DNA of 64,000 nucleotides, taken from the NCBI RefSeq assembly GCF_015207605.1, contig NZ_JADEWO010000031.1, positions 1 to 64,000 of the forward strand. The letters run 5' to 3'. Below are positions 7,490 to 16,387 of the stretch, in pieces. A program made the translations under genes and the position numbers. The stretch's first letter is position 1, and the number at the start of each line of letters is the position of its first letter. Below the pieces are notes generated by a model that did no database searches, was not told the DNA's origin, and worked only from the letters and a program-made list of their open reading frames with translations. The stretch is from Oculatella sp. LEGE 06141 (GTDB lineage Bacteria > Cyanobacteriota > Cyanobacteriia > Elainellales > Elainellaceae).

Positions 7490-7523
7490 TTATGACTCTA
7501 CCTTATGACTCTACCAGTAGAGT
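7490..7523. repeat. Tandem 13-base repeat and inverted repeat upstream of fraC
   Basis: TTATGACTCTACC occurs twice head-to-tail (7490-7502 and 7503-7515). The second copy runs into the inverted repeat ACTCTAC-CA-GTAGAGT (7508-7523). ACTCTACC recurs a third time at 7627-7634 next to the fraC start. The region also holds the palindrome CTACATGTAG at 7553-7562. These could be operator half-sites for the fra genes or for the divergent ATPase gene. Confidence 0.6.
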
Positions 7524-7646
7524 TCTCAAAGGTTAAATCTGTGAATGCCATCCTACATGTAGCGTTTATCCAAAGGGCTGCCACTGCGTAGCTAACCAGA
7601 TCGCCATCTCTGCTTCTTTGATCAACACTCTACCGTGGAGTTGCTT

Positions 7647-8192
7647 ATGAATAGCGCTGTTGTGCCGCTGCAAGCGATCGCCTTTCAGATTGTGTTGTTG
7701 CTAACTGCGATCGCGGTTGAGGCGTTTACCTTTTACCAAAGGCTAGATATTTCTCGCAAAAAGAGTGTTGAATACGCCGTGTCGCTCAACTTACTCTCGA
7801 CCGTTGTGGGGTGGCTCGCTTTTTTCAACCTGCAACTTGTTTTGTCTCCCAACCTGAAGCGACAGTTGCTGGAGGTTATTTTTTTCGATCGATGGGACTC
7901 CAACATTGTTTTGGTCATTTTGATCGCTTTTGTGACATTCTTTGCTAGCTTTTTGATCAAGTTACAAGCGCTCAACTTACTGCAATTGCTGCTAAAAGAA
8001 GGAAAAGAAGAGGTATCTCAGCAAAAGTCTCGACGATATAAATCGCTGATTCGCAGCAGAGACGATGTTTTAGAACCTCCCAAACAAGCCAACGCCATTT
8101 TGATGGCAAATGCGTTTAGTTACAGTGCTATTTTGCTGATTTTGTTGTTGAGAATCTTACTTCAAACTAACCCAACCGAAGTGCTCCCGTGA
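7647..8192 (+). CDS. fraC: Filament integrity protein FraC
   Basis: Integral membrane protein of 181 residues with four hydrophobic segments: about 6-26, 45-70, 92-115 and 150-173. The N-terminal PLQAIAFQIVLLLTAIAVEAF pattern and the order fraC-fraD-fraE match the Anabaena cluster. FraC sits at the intercellular septum and is needed for filament integrity and for cell-cell exchange through septal junctions. ATG 7647 follows TGGAG at good spacing; the in-frame GTG at 7635 is possible but abuts the ACTCTACC element. It overlaps fraD by four bases (GTGA), so the two are translationally coupled. Confidence 0.87.
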   Translation: MNSAVVPLQAIAFQIVLLLTAIAVEAFTFYQRLDISRKKSVEYAVSLNLLSTVVGWLAFFNLQLVLSPNLKRQLLEVIFFDRWDSNIVLVILIAFVTFFASFLIKLQALNLLQLLLKEGKEEVSQQKSRRYKSLIRSRDDVLEPPKQANAILMANAFSYSAILLILLLRILLQTNPTEVLP

Positions 8193-9202
8193 AAAGCTTT
8201 TTTACCTTCCTTTGGAAAATTTGGTTTATTGAAGCTGCCCTCAACGGGTTGAAAGCCCTTTGGAAGCGCCTGCAAGAGATCCAGCCTTATTCGTGGGAAA
8301 CCCTCTTGCTATTAAGCCTGTTTTCCTGGTTGGTTGCATGGTTGATCGAAGACCCTGTGCTGCGAGAGGTCGCATCATCATTCGGTTGGATTTTCTTGAT
8401 TTTTGGGGTGAGCTGGGCGTTGTCAGGAAAAAAGCTGCCTCTTCCGGGCATTCAAATCAATTACGGCCCCTGGGTCACTGGGGCATTAATCTGTATATTT
8501 TTGTTTCGAGAACAAATCCTGAACGACTCATTTTCTACCGCGCTGGTGATCTGGCCTTTAATATCCGCTTCTATTGCGGCTCTGCGTCGATTCATTGCCC
8601 CTGGCCCAACTTACAAAATTCCTGATCCGCCGGGACGGCAGGACATTGTGATCGTGTTGCTCTTTGGCATTCTCCTGAGCTGTTGGATTCAATTCTACTT
8701 TGTGGTTCAGAACTGGCTGGCTGACTATCCCAGTTTGCTGGCAGAAAGCTTCCGGCAAAGTAATTTTGTGGTGCGGCTCGATTCTGATTCAATTGACCCA
8801 CCCCAGGGCATCCTAATGTTGAATTCAGCCGAAGCAATTTTGCAGAATGATCTGGCAGGCCGCCCCTGGGGGGCTGTAGAACTCTGGTTAATGAACCTGG
8901 ACAGCGAAAAACAGGAACTTGAATCAGAGGCGAAGGCAAGCATTGCCCGTTTTGAAGAAAGCCAGTGGTGGAATCTGGACATGTTTATTCTTCAGGGACA
9001 ACCCGACTATACGCTCCAGCTACAGGCAATCTGGCGAGGGCCTAGCTCTCAGCCGCAGGGGTACACAATTGGAAAAACCTGTGCTCTACGGCAAATTTCG
9101 ACTCGAACGGTGAGAGGAGCGGGCAGTCCGTCAACGGTGGTATCGACTCAGGTTACCTGCGATCCAGTTGTTTTACCTGAAGCGTTAAGGGTTAGAAACT
9201 AG
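8189..9202 (+). CDS. fraD: Septal junction protein FraD
   Basis: A 337-residue membrane protein. About five hydrophobic segments fill residues 30-190 (TLLLLSLFSWLVAWLI, FGWIFLIFGVSWAL, YGPWVTGALICIFLF, ALVIWPLISASI, VIVLLFGILLSCWIQ), followed by about 150 soluble residues predicted to lie in the periplasm. In Anabaena, FraD is a structural part of the septal junction plug and has the same membrane-plus-periplasmic layout and length (about 340). It starts at GTG 8189 inside the fraC stop. The soluble tail has a short Glu-rich segment (SEKQELESEAKASIARFEE) and ends without recognised enzymatic motifs. Confidence 0.87.
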   Translation: MKSFFTFLWKIWFIEAALNGLKALWKRLQEIQPYSWETLLLLSLFSWLVAWLIEDPVLREVASSFGWIFLIFGVSWALSGKKLPLPGIQINYGPWVTGALICIFLFREQILNDSFSTALVIWPLISASIAALRRFIAPGPTYKIPDPPGRQDIVIVLLFGILLSCWIQFYFVVQNWLADYPSLLAESFRQSNFVVRLDSDSIDPPQGILMLNSAEAILQNDLAGRPWGAVELWLMNLDSEKQELESEAKASIARFEESQWWNLDMFILQGQPDYTLQLQAIWRGPSSQPQGYTIGKTCALRQISTRTVRGAGSPSTVVSTQVTCDPVVLPEALRVRN

Positions 9203-9238
9203 GTGATGAGCACTGGCATTTGAATTAAATTCTGAACT

Positions 9239-10036
9239 ATGGGGTTGAGAATGGGAGTAAGTTTGAGTCGAATAGGGGTCATTGCAACGAACGTGTTTCG
9301 TGAAGTGATTCGCGATCGCATCCTGTACCTGGTCGGGTTCTTTGCGCTGCTGCTGATTGCGGCTACAGCCTTGTTGCCTGAAGTAGCCGCTGGCAATGAA
9401 GCCAAAATTACGCGAGACCTGGGTTTGGCGGCTATTAGTTTGCTGGGACTCGTAATTGCTGTATTTGTTGGAACGGGTTTGGTCAACAAAGAAATTGAAA
9501 AACGAACGGTCTATGTTCTAATTGCTAAACCGATCAGCCGCATCGAGTTTGTGGTGGGTAAGCACCTGGGGCTGACGGCTGTGCTGGCTGTGCTAATACT
9601 GGCAATGACCGCCATCTATATCGGCGTTTTGACGGCATACCAAATTGCGTATCCGCTCAGCAGCATCTTGCTGGCATCGCTTTATATACTGCTTGAACTA
9701 GCTTTAATTACAGCCGTTGCCATTCTTTTCGGTGTCTTTACCAGTTCCTTACTGGCTACACTGCTGACCTTTGCCGTGTACCTGATGGGACATTTCAGCC
9801 GAGACCTGGTGGCGTTGGGCAATCTTGCAGATAATCCAACGATTCAACGGGTAACCCAGAGCCTGTACCTGGTGCTACCCGATTTGTCTCGGTTCGACCT
9901 CAAAAATCAAGCGGTATATGGTGTTCAGCTATTGCCTTCGCCAACTGAGCTAGTTGGCAGTGCTGCCTATGGCTTGCTCTATATCGTATTACTGCTGGCG
10001 ATCGCCGTTGCTGTATTTTCGCGCCGAGAGTTTTAG
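9239..10036 (+). CDS. fraE: ABC-2 type permease FraE
   Basis: 265 residues with six hydrophobic segments in the ABC-2 permease pattern: an N-terminal helix, an external loop, and KRTVYVLIAKPISRIEFVVGK before the second membrane bundle. It follows fraC and fraD on the same strand with a 36-base spacer. In Anabaena, FraE is a permease-like protein required for filament integrity and diazotrophic growth. The cognate ATPase is not in this window. The start at ATG 9239 is chosen; ATG 9251 is close. It converges on gatC. Confidence 0.85.
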   Translation: MGLRMGVSLSRIGVIATNVFREVIRDRILYLVGFFALLLIAATALLPEVAAGNEAKITRDLGLAAISLLGLVIAVFVGTGLVNKEIEKRTVYVLIAKPISRIEFVVGKHLGLTAVLAVLILAMTAIYIGVLTAYQIAYPLSSILLASLYILLELALITAVAILFGVFTSSLLATLLTFAVYLMGHFSRDLVALGNLADNPTIQRVTQSLYLVLPDLSRFDLKNQAVYGVQLLPSPTELVGSAAYGLLYIVLLLAIAVAVFSRREF

Positions 10037-10079
10037 TTGCATACTCTCTGCACCTCTCTCTGCACAATGCGTTAGAGGG

Positions 10080-10376
10080 TTACTCTTCACTGAAAATTTG
10101 CGGCACTCTGAAGAATTCTCCTTCCCGGTTGGGTGCAGACTCAAGAATGGCCTCGCGGTTTTCGTAAGGCTTGGTGATATCAGCACGAGTGACATTACTA
10201 ACGTCGATCGCCCGTGTCGTTGGTTCAACCTGGCTGGTATCGAGTTCGTTTAGCTGCTCAAAGTAACCCAAAATGTTGCCCAATTGCGTTGTAAACTGTT
10301 CCTCTTCTTCAGGGGTCAGGTTCAACCGAGCCAGATGAGCTACTTTGTGGACTTGTTCACGATCAATCATAGACAC
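10080..10376 (-). CDS. gatC: Glutamyl/aspartyl-tRNA amidotransferase subunit C
   Basis: 98 residues, the usual length of GatC. The hallmark [34 protein letters not shown] is followed by [21 protein letters not shown], the extended segment that wraps GatA and GatB. GatCAB converts misacylated Glu-tRNA(Gln) to Gln-tRNA(Gln), the route used by cyanobacteria, which lack glutaminyl-tRNA synthetase. The ATG at 10376 is the family start. It stands downstream of ycf3 on the same strand; the 136-base gap gives no clear promoter. Confidence 0.95.
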   Translation of the reverse strand: MSMIDREQVHKVAHLARLNLTPEEEEQFTTQLGNILGYFEQLNELDTSQVEPTTRAIDVSNVTRADITKPYENREAILESAPNREGEFFRVPQIFSEE

Positions 10377-10512
10377 CTAAATTAACGCGCCGTTCAAAGT
10401 AAAGGGGTGAGTTGCCGTGGCAGGGCAGCTCATATTGCTACGGGATATGGCTGGCTTGGTGGTGGTTTTGGAGGAACCATCCCAAACGACAAGAGCTAAA
10501 CGACAGGAGCGT

Positions 10513-11034
10513 TTAGAAGAAAATATCTGCCTTGGAGCGACCCGTCGTTTTCAGCCAGTTTTGGGCTTCAATGTAGTTATTGGGAGCCATGCGAATCGCT
10601 CTGAGCCAGTAGTCAGCGGCCTGGTCAAACAGCGCTTCTGCTTCTTCAGACTCGCCTGCTTCCTTCTTTTGTTCGCCCAGGTAGTGGTAGATGACGGCGA
10701 TGTTGTTCATCGCTTGCGGCATTCGGGGGTTTAGCTCTAACGACTGGTGGTAAAACTCCAGCGCCCGCTCGTGTTCGCCGTTGCTGGCGTGAATTAACCC
10801 AACGTTGTAGAGAATGTAGCTGCGATCGTTAGGGTCATCTTCAAGAGTCAACGCTTCTTCATAGTTTGCCAACGCTTCTGCATACTCACCATCTGCCTGA
10901 GCAGACATGCCATCCCGGTAGTAAGCAAACGCGTTTTTGGAATTCTGGTTGGTTGGCAGGATCTTCAGGATGATGTCTGCCATGACTGTGAAGCTTTTAT
11001 CAATGAAGTTATCGTTACGCTGAGATCTAGGCAT
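10513..11034 (-). CDS. ycf3: Photosystem I assembly protein Ycf3
   Basis: A 173-residue TPR protein, the cyanobacterial/plastid Ycf3. The start [21 protein letters not shown] is characteristic. At least two to three TPR units follow ([54 protein letters not shown]). It acts on the stromal/cytoplasmic face of thylakoids as a chaperone for PsaA/PsaB during photosystem I assembly. Its length and sequence are typical. Downstream, gatC lies on the same strand. Confidence 0.96.
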   Translation of the reverse strand: MPRSQRNDNFIDKSFTVMADIILKILPTNQNSKNAFAYYRDGMSAQADGEYAEALANYEEALTLEDDPNDRSYILYNVGLIHASNGEHERALEFYHQSLELNPRMPQAMNNIAVIYHYLGEQKKEAGESEEAEALFDQAADYWLRAIRMAPNNYIEAQNWLKTTGRSKADIFF

Positions 11035-11322
11035 ACTCGCTTCTAAGATAGTGCTTTGTTGGAGTGACAGCTAATTGCGGCTGAGTGCCAACTTGAATGG
11101 CAACTTCAAATTCTAACCGATCAGCCTATCTTACTTTTTAGCTACAGGTGACTCCTTGTTGACTAATTTAACGCTGTTTGAACGCGGCTGGCACGCTGAA
11201 CGCTCTGATCATCGGCTTGTTGCCCAACCAGGTTAGTAGGGGCGATCGCTACAGCTTCCCTTATCAAAGAAGCCCGAATCTATACTGGAAGTAGACCCCA
11301 CAATGTTTACAGAGGAACAAGC

Positions 11323-12654
11323 ATGGCTCCAAATCCGACTGTCATGCAAGCGGTTGAAAAACTCGGCTATCGCGTTACGGTAGGGGATGTTTCATCTCAG
11401 GCAGGGTTAGACGTTAAGCTAGCCGAGCGTGACTTACTCGCACTGGCCTCGGAGGCAGGCGGACACCTACAAGTTGCAGAGTCAGGTGAGATTGCCTATC
11501 AATTTCCCCGCAACTTCCGTGGCGTGTTGCGTAACAAGCATTGGCGATTACGCCTACAGGAATGGTGGGATAAGGTCTGGGGGGTGCTGTTTTATTTAAT
11601 CCGTATCTCCTTTGGCATTTTGCTAATCGCTTCGATTGTGCTGATGGTTTTGACCATCATCATCATCGTGACGGCGCTAAATTCTAGCCGTGAAGGCAGC
11701 AACAATCGGCGCAGCAACTACGGTGGCGGCATGGTATTTCTGCCAAGAATGTGGATTGGCCCGAATCCGTTTTGGGTGTTTAGTCCCCATTATTACAGCC
11801 GGAGGAGCTACCGCCGTCCACCCGCTCAAACTCGCGGCAGAACTGATTCAGATAACCAGATGAATTTTCTGGAAGCCATCTTCTCGTTCCTGTTTGGGGA
11901 TGGCAACCCTAACGCGGATCTGGAAGAACGGCGTTGGCGTGCGATCGCGACGGTGATTCGGAATAACGGCGGTGCGGTTGCCGCTGAGCAAATTGCCCCG
12001 TATTTGGATGACCTGGGTGATGGTCACAGCAAAGAGTATGAAGACTATATGCTGCCCGTGCTAACTCGCTTTAACGGTCGCCCAGAAGTGAGTTCAGAGG
12101 GGCAAATCGTTTATCACTTTCCCTCGCTTCAGGTAACGGCCTCTCAGCAAAATTCTCAACCCATTGCGGCCTATTTAAAAGCGTCACCGTGGCGGTTTAG
12201 TCAGGCTGGGTCTAGTCAACTCACATTGGCTGCCGGATTGGGTGTGGTCAATCTGGTGGCAGCAATGGTGCTGGGACGGCTGCTGGCAGATGGTACGATC
12301 GCTGCTCAATTGGGCGGGTTGGTGGCCTTTGTAGCTGGAATTTACTGGCTGCTACTGGCGTATGGTATTGCCTTCCTGGCAGTTCCCCTCATCCGCTATT
12401 TTTGGATTCAGTGGCGCAATCGGCAGATTGAAGCGGCCAACGAAAAACGACAAGAACGAGCCAGACTTGCACTGGATCAGAGTAATACCGCATTGCAACA
12501 CAAGATTCTTTATGCTCAGCAGTTTGCGGCTCGAACCGTCGTCTCTCAGGACGATCTAGCTTACACCACAGAGATGGATCTGACTGAGCAGGAAGCAGCG
12601 GACGCTGACAAAATCGATGCAGAATGGCGGCGACGTTTAGAATCGGGTTCGTAG
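11323..12654 (+). CDS. Conserved cyanobacterial membrane protein with two winged-helix-like modules
   Basis: A 443-residue protein I do not recognise by name. Residues 1-70 form a module (AVEKLGYRVTVGDVSSQAG ... GEIAYQFPRNFRGVL) that reappears in divergent form at about 204-275 (IATVIRNNGGAVAAEQIAPYL ... GQIVYHFPSLQV). Each looks like a small winged-helix fold ending in an aromatic IVYxFP strand. Membrane segments occur at about 90-120 (FGILLIASIVLMVLTIIIIVTAL) and 300-365. The C-terminal tail is charged and coiled-coil-like (RNRQIEAANEKRQERA). The duplicated cytoplasmic module flanking membrane helices suggests a scaffold or assembly factor; I infer no enzyme activity. The ATG at 11323 follows GAGGAAC. 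A terminator follows. Confidence 0.8.
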   Translation: MAPNPTVMQAVEKLGYRVTVGDVSSQAGLDVKLAERDLLALASEAGGHLQVAESGEIAYQFPRNFRGVLRNKHWRLRLQEWWDKVWGVLFYLIRISFGILLIASIVLMVLTIIIIVTALNSSREGSNNRRSNYGGGMVFLPRMWIGPNPFWVFSPHYYSRRSYRRPPAQTRGRTDSDNQMNFLEAIFSFLFGDGNPNADLEERRWRAIATVIRNNGGAVAAEQIAPYLDDLGDGHSKEYEDYMLPVLTRFNGRPEVSSEGQIVYHFPSLQVTASQQNSQPIAAYLKASPWRFSQAGSSQLTLAAGLGVVNLVAAMVLGRLLADGTIAAQLGGLVAFVAGIYWLLLAYGIAFLAVPLIRYFWIQWRNRQIEAANEKRQERARLALDQSNTALQHKILYAQQFAARTVVSQDDLAYTTEMDLTEQEAADADKIDAEWRRRLESGS

Positions 12655-12702
12655 TCCTGGTTTAACACCTGAATGCCTTCCTGGGTTTGCCTGAGTTGCA
12701 TG

Positions 12703-12734
12703 AAAAAGGGGTGGTCTGATTGACCGCCCCTTTT
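12703..12734. terminator. Bidirectional terminator
   Basis: AAAAGGGGTGGTC and GACCGCCCCTTTT pair around a short loop, with A and T runs on either side. It lies between the convergent membrane-protein gene and typA and can end both. Confidence 0.85.
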
Positions 12735-12766
12735 CGTTAGATTTGCTTTGCTTGATTCAGCGATCT

Positions 12767-14557
12767 TTAGCGCTTAGCCAATTTCTTCGACATCTTCCGT
12801 AGCCGAATCGACTCTGGCGTAACTTCCAGCAATTCGTCTGACGCAATATATTCGAGTGCTCGCTCCAAGCTCATGTCTACTGGGGTTTGAAGCTGTACCA
12901 GTTCTTCACCGCCTGAGGCACGGTGGTTGGTGAGCTGTTTGGTTTTACAGACATTTAGCTCCAGGTCTTGTTGGCGGTTGTTCTCGCCCACAATCATGCC
13001 CTTGTAAACTTTGGTGCCGGGACTGATGAAAAAGACGCCCCGATCTTCGGCATTTTTCATGGCATAGAAGGTAGAAACGCCTTCCTCAAAGGAGATTAGC
13101 ACTCCGTTTCGGCGCGTCTCAACGTCTCCTAGAATTGGACGGTAATCAAGGAAGCTGTGGTTCATGATGCCATCGCCACGGGTCAGGCGCATAAACTCGC
13201 CTCGGAAGCCAATCAGCCCTCTAGCTGGAATGACAAACTCCAGTTGGGTGCGCCCGTTACCGCCCACTCGCATGTCCTGCATTTCGCCTCGACGTTGCCC
13301 TAAGCGCTCGATGCAGCCGCCGACTGAGTCTTCTGGTACATCGAGTACCAACAGCTCAAACGGTTCACAGGGCTGACCGCTCACTTCCCGATAAATCACC
13401 TGAGGCTGGGAGACCTGGAACTCGTAGCCTTCTCGCCGCATGGTTTCAATCAAAATACCGAGGTGCAGTTCTCCCCGACCCGATACCAGGAATTTGTCGG
13501 GTGAGTCGGTTTCTTCGATTCGCATCGCCACATTGGTTTCTAGCTCGCGGAAGAGGCGATCGCGCAGTTGGCGAGAGGTGACATAGGTTCCTTCTTGACC
13601 CGCAAACGGTGAGTCGTTGACAGAGAAAGTCATCTGCAGGGTTGGCTCATCCACCTTGATTAGCGGTAACGCTTTGGGTTCGTTGGGGCAGGTGATGGTT
13701 TCTCCAATGTTGGCATCGGCAAAACCAGCAACCGCAACAATGTTGCCAGCGGAGGCGTTTTCCAGGTCAATGCGCTTTAGCCCTTCAAAGCCCATCAGCT
13801 TGGTGACTTTGCCCTTGACCACATCACCCGTATCTTTGACCAACGCAGCCTGTTGACCAGAGTGGATAGTGCCGTTGTGAATTCTGCCGATCACAATTCG
13901 ACCGAGATACTCAGAGTAATCCAGGGTTGTGACCTGAAGCTGGAGCGATTTGTTCGGATCGCCAACGGGGGGCGGAACATGCTGCAAGATCGCTTCAAAC
14001 ATGGGCTGCATGTCTTTAGGTTCATCGTCTAACCCATCTTTGGCATAGCCCGATAAGCCGGAGGCAAACAAATACGGGAACTCGCACTGGTCGTCGTCTG
14101 CACCAAGTTCAAGGAACAGATCGAGGACTTTGTCGATCGCCCCAAACGGATCAGCTTGCGGACGGTCGATTTTGTTGACCACCACAATTGGGCGCAGACC
14201 CTTCTCCAGGGCTTTTTTCAACACAAAGCGAGTTTGGGGCATTGGCCCTTCATTGGCATCGACGATGAGAATACAGCCATCGACCATGCCTAATACCCGC
14301 TCAACCTCGCCACCAAAGTCGGCGTGGCCGGGCGTATCAACAATATTAATCAGCACGTCTTTGTAGTGAACGGCTGTGTTTTTAGACAAAATGGTAATGC
14401 CTCGTTCCCGTTCTAAGGCATTTGAGTCCATAACACAGTCTGGAACTTCCTCGCCCTCTCGGAATGTGCCAGACTGTCTTAGCAGTGCATCAACTAAAGT
14501 CGTTTTGCCGTGGTCAACGTGGGCAATGATGGCAACATTGCGGATGGGCAGCGTCAT
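12767..14557 (-). CDS. typA: Translational GTPase TypA/BipA
   Basis: 596 residues, the usual length. The GTPase domain shows G1 AHVDHGKTT (about 11-19), switch [16 protein letters not shown] and G4 NKIDRP. EF-G-like beta-barrel and alpha/beta domains follow, and the C-terminal domain specific to BipA ends the protein ([12 protein letters not shown] ... [12 protein letters not shown]). TypA binds the ribosome and helps 50S assembly and growth under stress or cold. ATG 14557 is the obvious family start ([20 protein letters not shown]). The long divergent spacer upstream presumably holds its promoter. Confidence 0.97.
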   Translation of the reverse strand: MTLPIRNVAIIAHVDHGKTTLVDALLRQSGTFREGEEVPDCVMDSNALERERGITILSKNTAVHYKDVLINIVDTPGHADFGGEVERVLGMVDGCILIVDANEGPMPQTRFVLKKALEKGLRPIVVVNKIDRPQADPFGAIDKVLDLFLELGADDDQCEFPYLFASGLSGYAKDGLDDEPKDMQPMFEAILQHVPPPVGDPNKSLQLQVTTLDYSEYLGRIVIGRIHNGTIHSGQQAALVKDTGDVVKGKVTKLMGFEGLKRIDLENASAGNIVAVAGFADANIGETITCPNEPKALPLIKVDEPTLQMTFSVNDSPFAGQEGTYVTSRQLRDRLFRELETNVAMRIEETDSPDKFLVSGRGELHLGILIETMRREGYEFQVSQPQVIYREVSGQPCEPFELLVLDVPEDSVGGCIERLGQRRGEMQDMRVGGNGRTQLEFVIPARGLIGFRGEFMRLTRGDGIMNHSFLDYRPILGDVETRRNGVLISFEEGVSTFYAMKNAEDRGVFFISPGTKVYKGMIVGENNRQQDLELNVCKTKQLTNHRASGGEELVQLQTPVDMSLERALEYIASDELLEVTPESIRLRKMSKKLAKR

Positions 14558-14974
14558 AGGAAAGTCCCAGTGGTAAAGTCAGGAAGTGAAGTTAAATGAA
14601 TCCGTTGGCTTCTTAACGAATTTTTTCGTTGTCATCTGAGTCTAAGACATGTAAAGAAGCCGTAATGATCTTAGCTTAATCGTTTACAAAACAGCTTGCG
14701 AGTTTTTGGCGATCGCCCCTCAACGCCGATCACTATGTACTGAAGAACGACTGATAAACGACTGGTGAACGATGGACGACTCACAGACAGGGCATAGTCA
14801 AAAGGCACAGGTGACACTCAATCCAGCAACACAGCAATGGCCTGGGTTGGTTCGGTCAGCTTAACGTTGCCAATTCAGTTGCCAATTCAAGGGACGTTTT
14901 CAGCGTCTGCTCAGGTTTGTTGCTTTAAACCATGCCAGGATAAGGGGTCATCTATCCGCTAAGTTGCCCTGAAG
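14558..14974. other. 417-base spacer with short tandem repeats
   Basis: This spacer between typA and the glycosyltransferase gene has no supported gene. It contains three imperfect 11-base units (GAACGACTGAT, AAACGACTGGT, GAACGATGGAC; 14745-14777) and a perfect tandem 12-mer GTTGCCAATTCA (14866-14889). A HIP1 octamer lies near 14710. Promoters for the two divergent genes must lie here but are not clear. Confidence 0.6.
14866..14889. repeat. Perfect tandem 12-base repeat
   Basis: GTTGCCAATTCA occurs twice head-to-tail at 14866-14877 and 14878-14889, about 85 bases before the glycosyltransferase start. The 12-base spacing is near one helical turn, so it could be a pair of activator sites or chance slippage. 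Confidence 0.6.
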
Positions 14975-15619
14975 ATGGATCAACTCGTTGTTTTTACGCG
15001 CTACCCTACCCCTGGAAAAACAAAGACGCGACTAATCCCAGCGTTGGGAGCCGAAGGTGCCGCTCGCTTACAACAGCAGATGACCGAACACATGCTGGTA
15101 CAGGTGAAGGCACTGGCCGCTTCTTACCCGCTTAAGGCCAAAATCTGGTTCGCCAGCGATCGTGCCCTTGCCGAAACGCAGCAGCAGTTGATGCAGTCCT
15201 GGTTGGGTGACGACTTAGATTACCAGCCCCAGGTTGAGGGAGATCTGGGGGCACGGATGGCTCATGCGTTTCAGGGCGGGTTTGCATCGGGTAGCGATCG
15301 CATTATCACCATTGGGACAGACTGCCCTGGGTTAGATACCGTCAAACTGGCTCAAGCCTTTGAGCAGTTGCATCAGCATGATCTGGTATTGGGGCCTGCA
15401 ACCGATGGCGGATATTACCTGATTGGTCTACGTCGCTTTGTTCCAGAGTTATTCCAGGGCATTGTTTGGGGCACCGCAGAGGTATTTTCGCGCACAGTCG
15501 AGATTGCCAGTCGCCTGCAACTGTCCGCAGCGTTTCTAGAACCCTTGACAGACATCGATCGCCCCGACGATTTACCCATCTGGGAGCAAATAGCGACCAA
15601 TGCCATCCAATCCAGATAG
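14975..15619 (+). CDS. TIGR04282-type (DUF2064) glycosyltransferase-like protein
   Basis: 214 residues with a CofC/MobA-like nucleotidyl/glycosyltransferase fold. The start MDQLVVFTRYPTPGKTKTRLIPALG is typical of the DUF2064/TIGR04282 family, and GTDCPGLD (about 109-116) and GPATDGGYYLIGL carry conserved acidic metal-binding residues. Such genes are annotated as arsenosugar-biosynthesis glycosyltransferases because they often sit beside the TIGR04283 family, as here; that function is not proven. The 3' end overlaps the next gene by 20 bases, so the two are translationally coupled. Confidence 0.88.
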   Translation: MDQLVVFTRYPTPGKTKTRLIPALGAEGAARLQQQMTEHMLVQVKALAASYPLKAKIWFASDRALAETQQQLMQSWLGDDLDYQPQVEGDLGARMAHAFQGGFASGSDRIITIGTDCPGLDTVKLAQAFEQLHQHDLVLGPATDGGYYLIGLRRFVPELFQGIVWGTAEVFSRTVEIASRLQLSAAFLEPLTDIDRPDDLPIWEQIATNAIQSR

Positions 15620-16349
15620 CCTATCAGTCATCATTCCTGTTCTGAACGAAGCAAAGAACATTGAGGTCGTGTTGCGCCCGCTTCAGCAAACGCTGGGTAT
15701 AGAGGTGATTGTTGTTGACGGTGGCAGCCAGGATCAAACGGTCGATCGAGTCAAAGCCCTGGGAGTGCGGCTGGTTGATTCTCTGCCAGGACGAGCCAGG
15801 CAGATGAACGCAGGCGCACAGGTTGCTACGGGTACCGTACTGCTGTTTTTGCACGCAGATACTCGGCTGCCTGACCAATTTGCCAGCTACGTACACCAAA
15901 CGCTGGCAAAGCCTGGAGTGATCGTAGGAGCCTTCACGCTAAAAATCGAAGGTGATCAACCAGGGTTGCGGTGGGTTGAGCAGGGAGTGAAATGGCGATC
16001 GCACCTTTGCCAGCTTCCCTACGGCGACCAGGCCATTTTCCTAAAAGCGAAAACCTTTCATCAGTTGGGCGGTTTTGCCGAAATGCCCATCATGGAAGAT
16101 TTTGAACTGGTGCGGCGGTTAAGACGCAGGGGACGGGTGGCGATCGCCCCTGCCCCAGTCATTACATCCGGACGGCGATGGCAAAGGCTAGGCGTCTGGC
16201 AAACTACAGTGATGAATCAAATTGTGATTGCAGCCTATCTGCTGGGCGTTCCACCCAGTCTGCTGGTGCGCTGGTATCGCAGTGGGTTTACGGGGTGGAA
16301 GTGGGTGCGATCGCTGTGGCAGTCCTTCCAAAAAAAGAATGAGGGCTAA
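15600..16349 (+). CDS. TIGR04283-type family 2 glycosyltransferase
   Basis: 249 residues, GT-A fold, family GT2. SVIIPVLNEAKNIEVVL starts the domain, VVDGGSQDQTV is the nucleotide-binding DxSxDx region, FLHADTRLP (about 80-88) carries the DxD-like motif, and MEDFELVRRLRRRGRVAI is the acceptor/base region. A hydrophobic stretch near the C terminus (MNQIVIAAYLLGVPPSLLVRWY) may attach it to the membrane. It overlaps the DUF2064 gene by 20 bases and forms a two-gene operon with it. The stop codon lies inside a terminator hairpin. Confidence 0.9.
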   Translation: MPSNPDSLSVIIPVLNEAKNIEVVLRPLQQTLGIEVIVVDGGSQDQTVDRVKALGVRLVDSLPGRARQMNAGAQVATGTVLLFLHADTRLPDQFASYVHQTLAKPGVIVGAFTLKIEGDQPGLRWVEQGVKWRSHLCQLPYGDQAIFLKAKTFHQLGGFAEMPIMEDFELVRRLRRRGRVAIAPAPVITSGRRWQRLGVWQTTVMNQIVIAAYLLGVPPSLLVRWYRSGFTGWKWVRSLWQSFQKKNEG

Positions 16350-16365
16350 GCCAGTTAGCCCTCAT
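16340..16365 (+). terminator. Hairpin overlapping the glycosyltransferase stop
   Basis: TGAGGGCTAA and TTAGCCCTCA pair around the loop GCCAG. The left arm contains the TAA stop at 16347-16349. On the minus strand, the A-run AAAAAAA just left becomes a T-run, so it can also end the convergent DUF1517 gene. Confidence 0.75.
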
Positions 16366-16387
16366 TGGTATTAGCGGTAAACAGTTG

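Noticed and set aside
10417..10734. Plus-strand open frame of 105 residues opposite ycf3
   Set aside because: It overlaps most of ycf3 antisense, with no recognisable domain and no ribosome site; it is a shadow frame.
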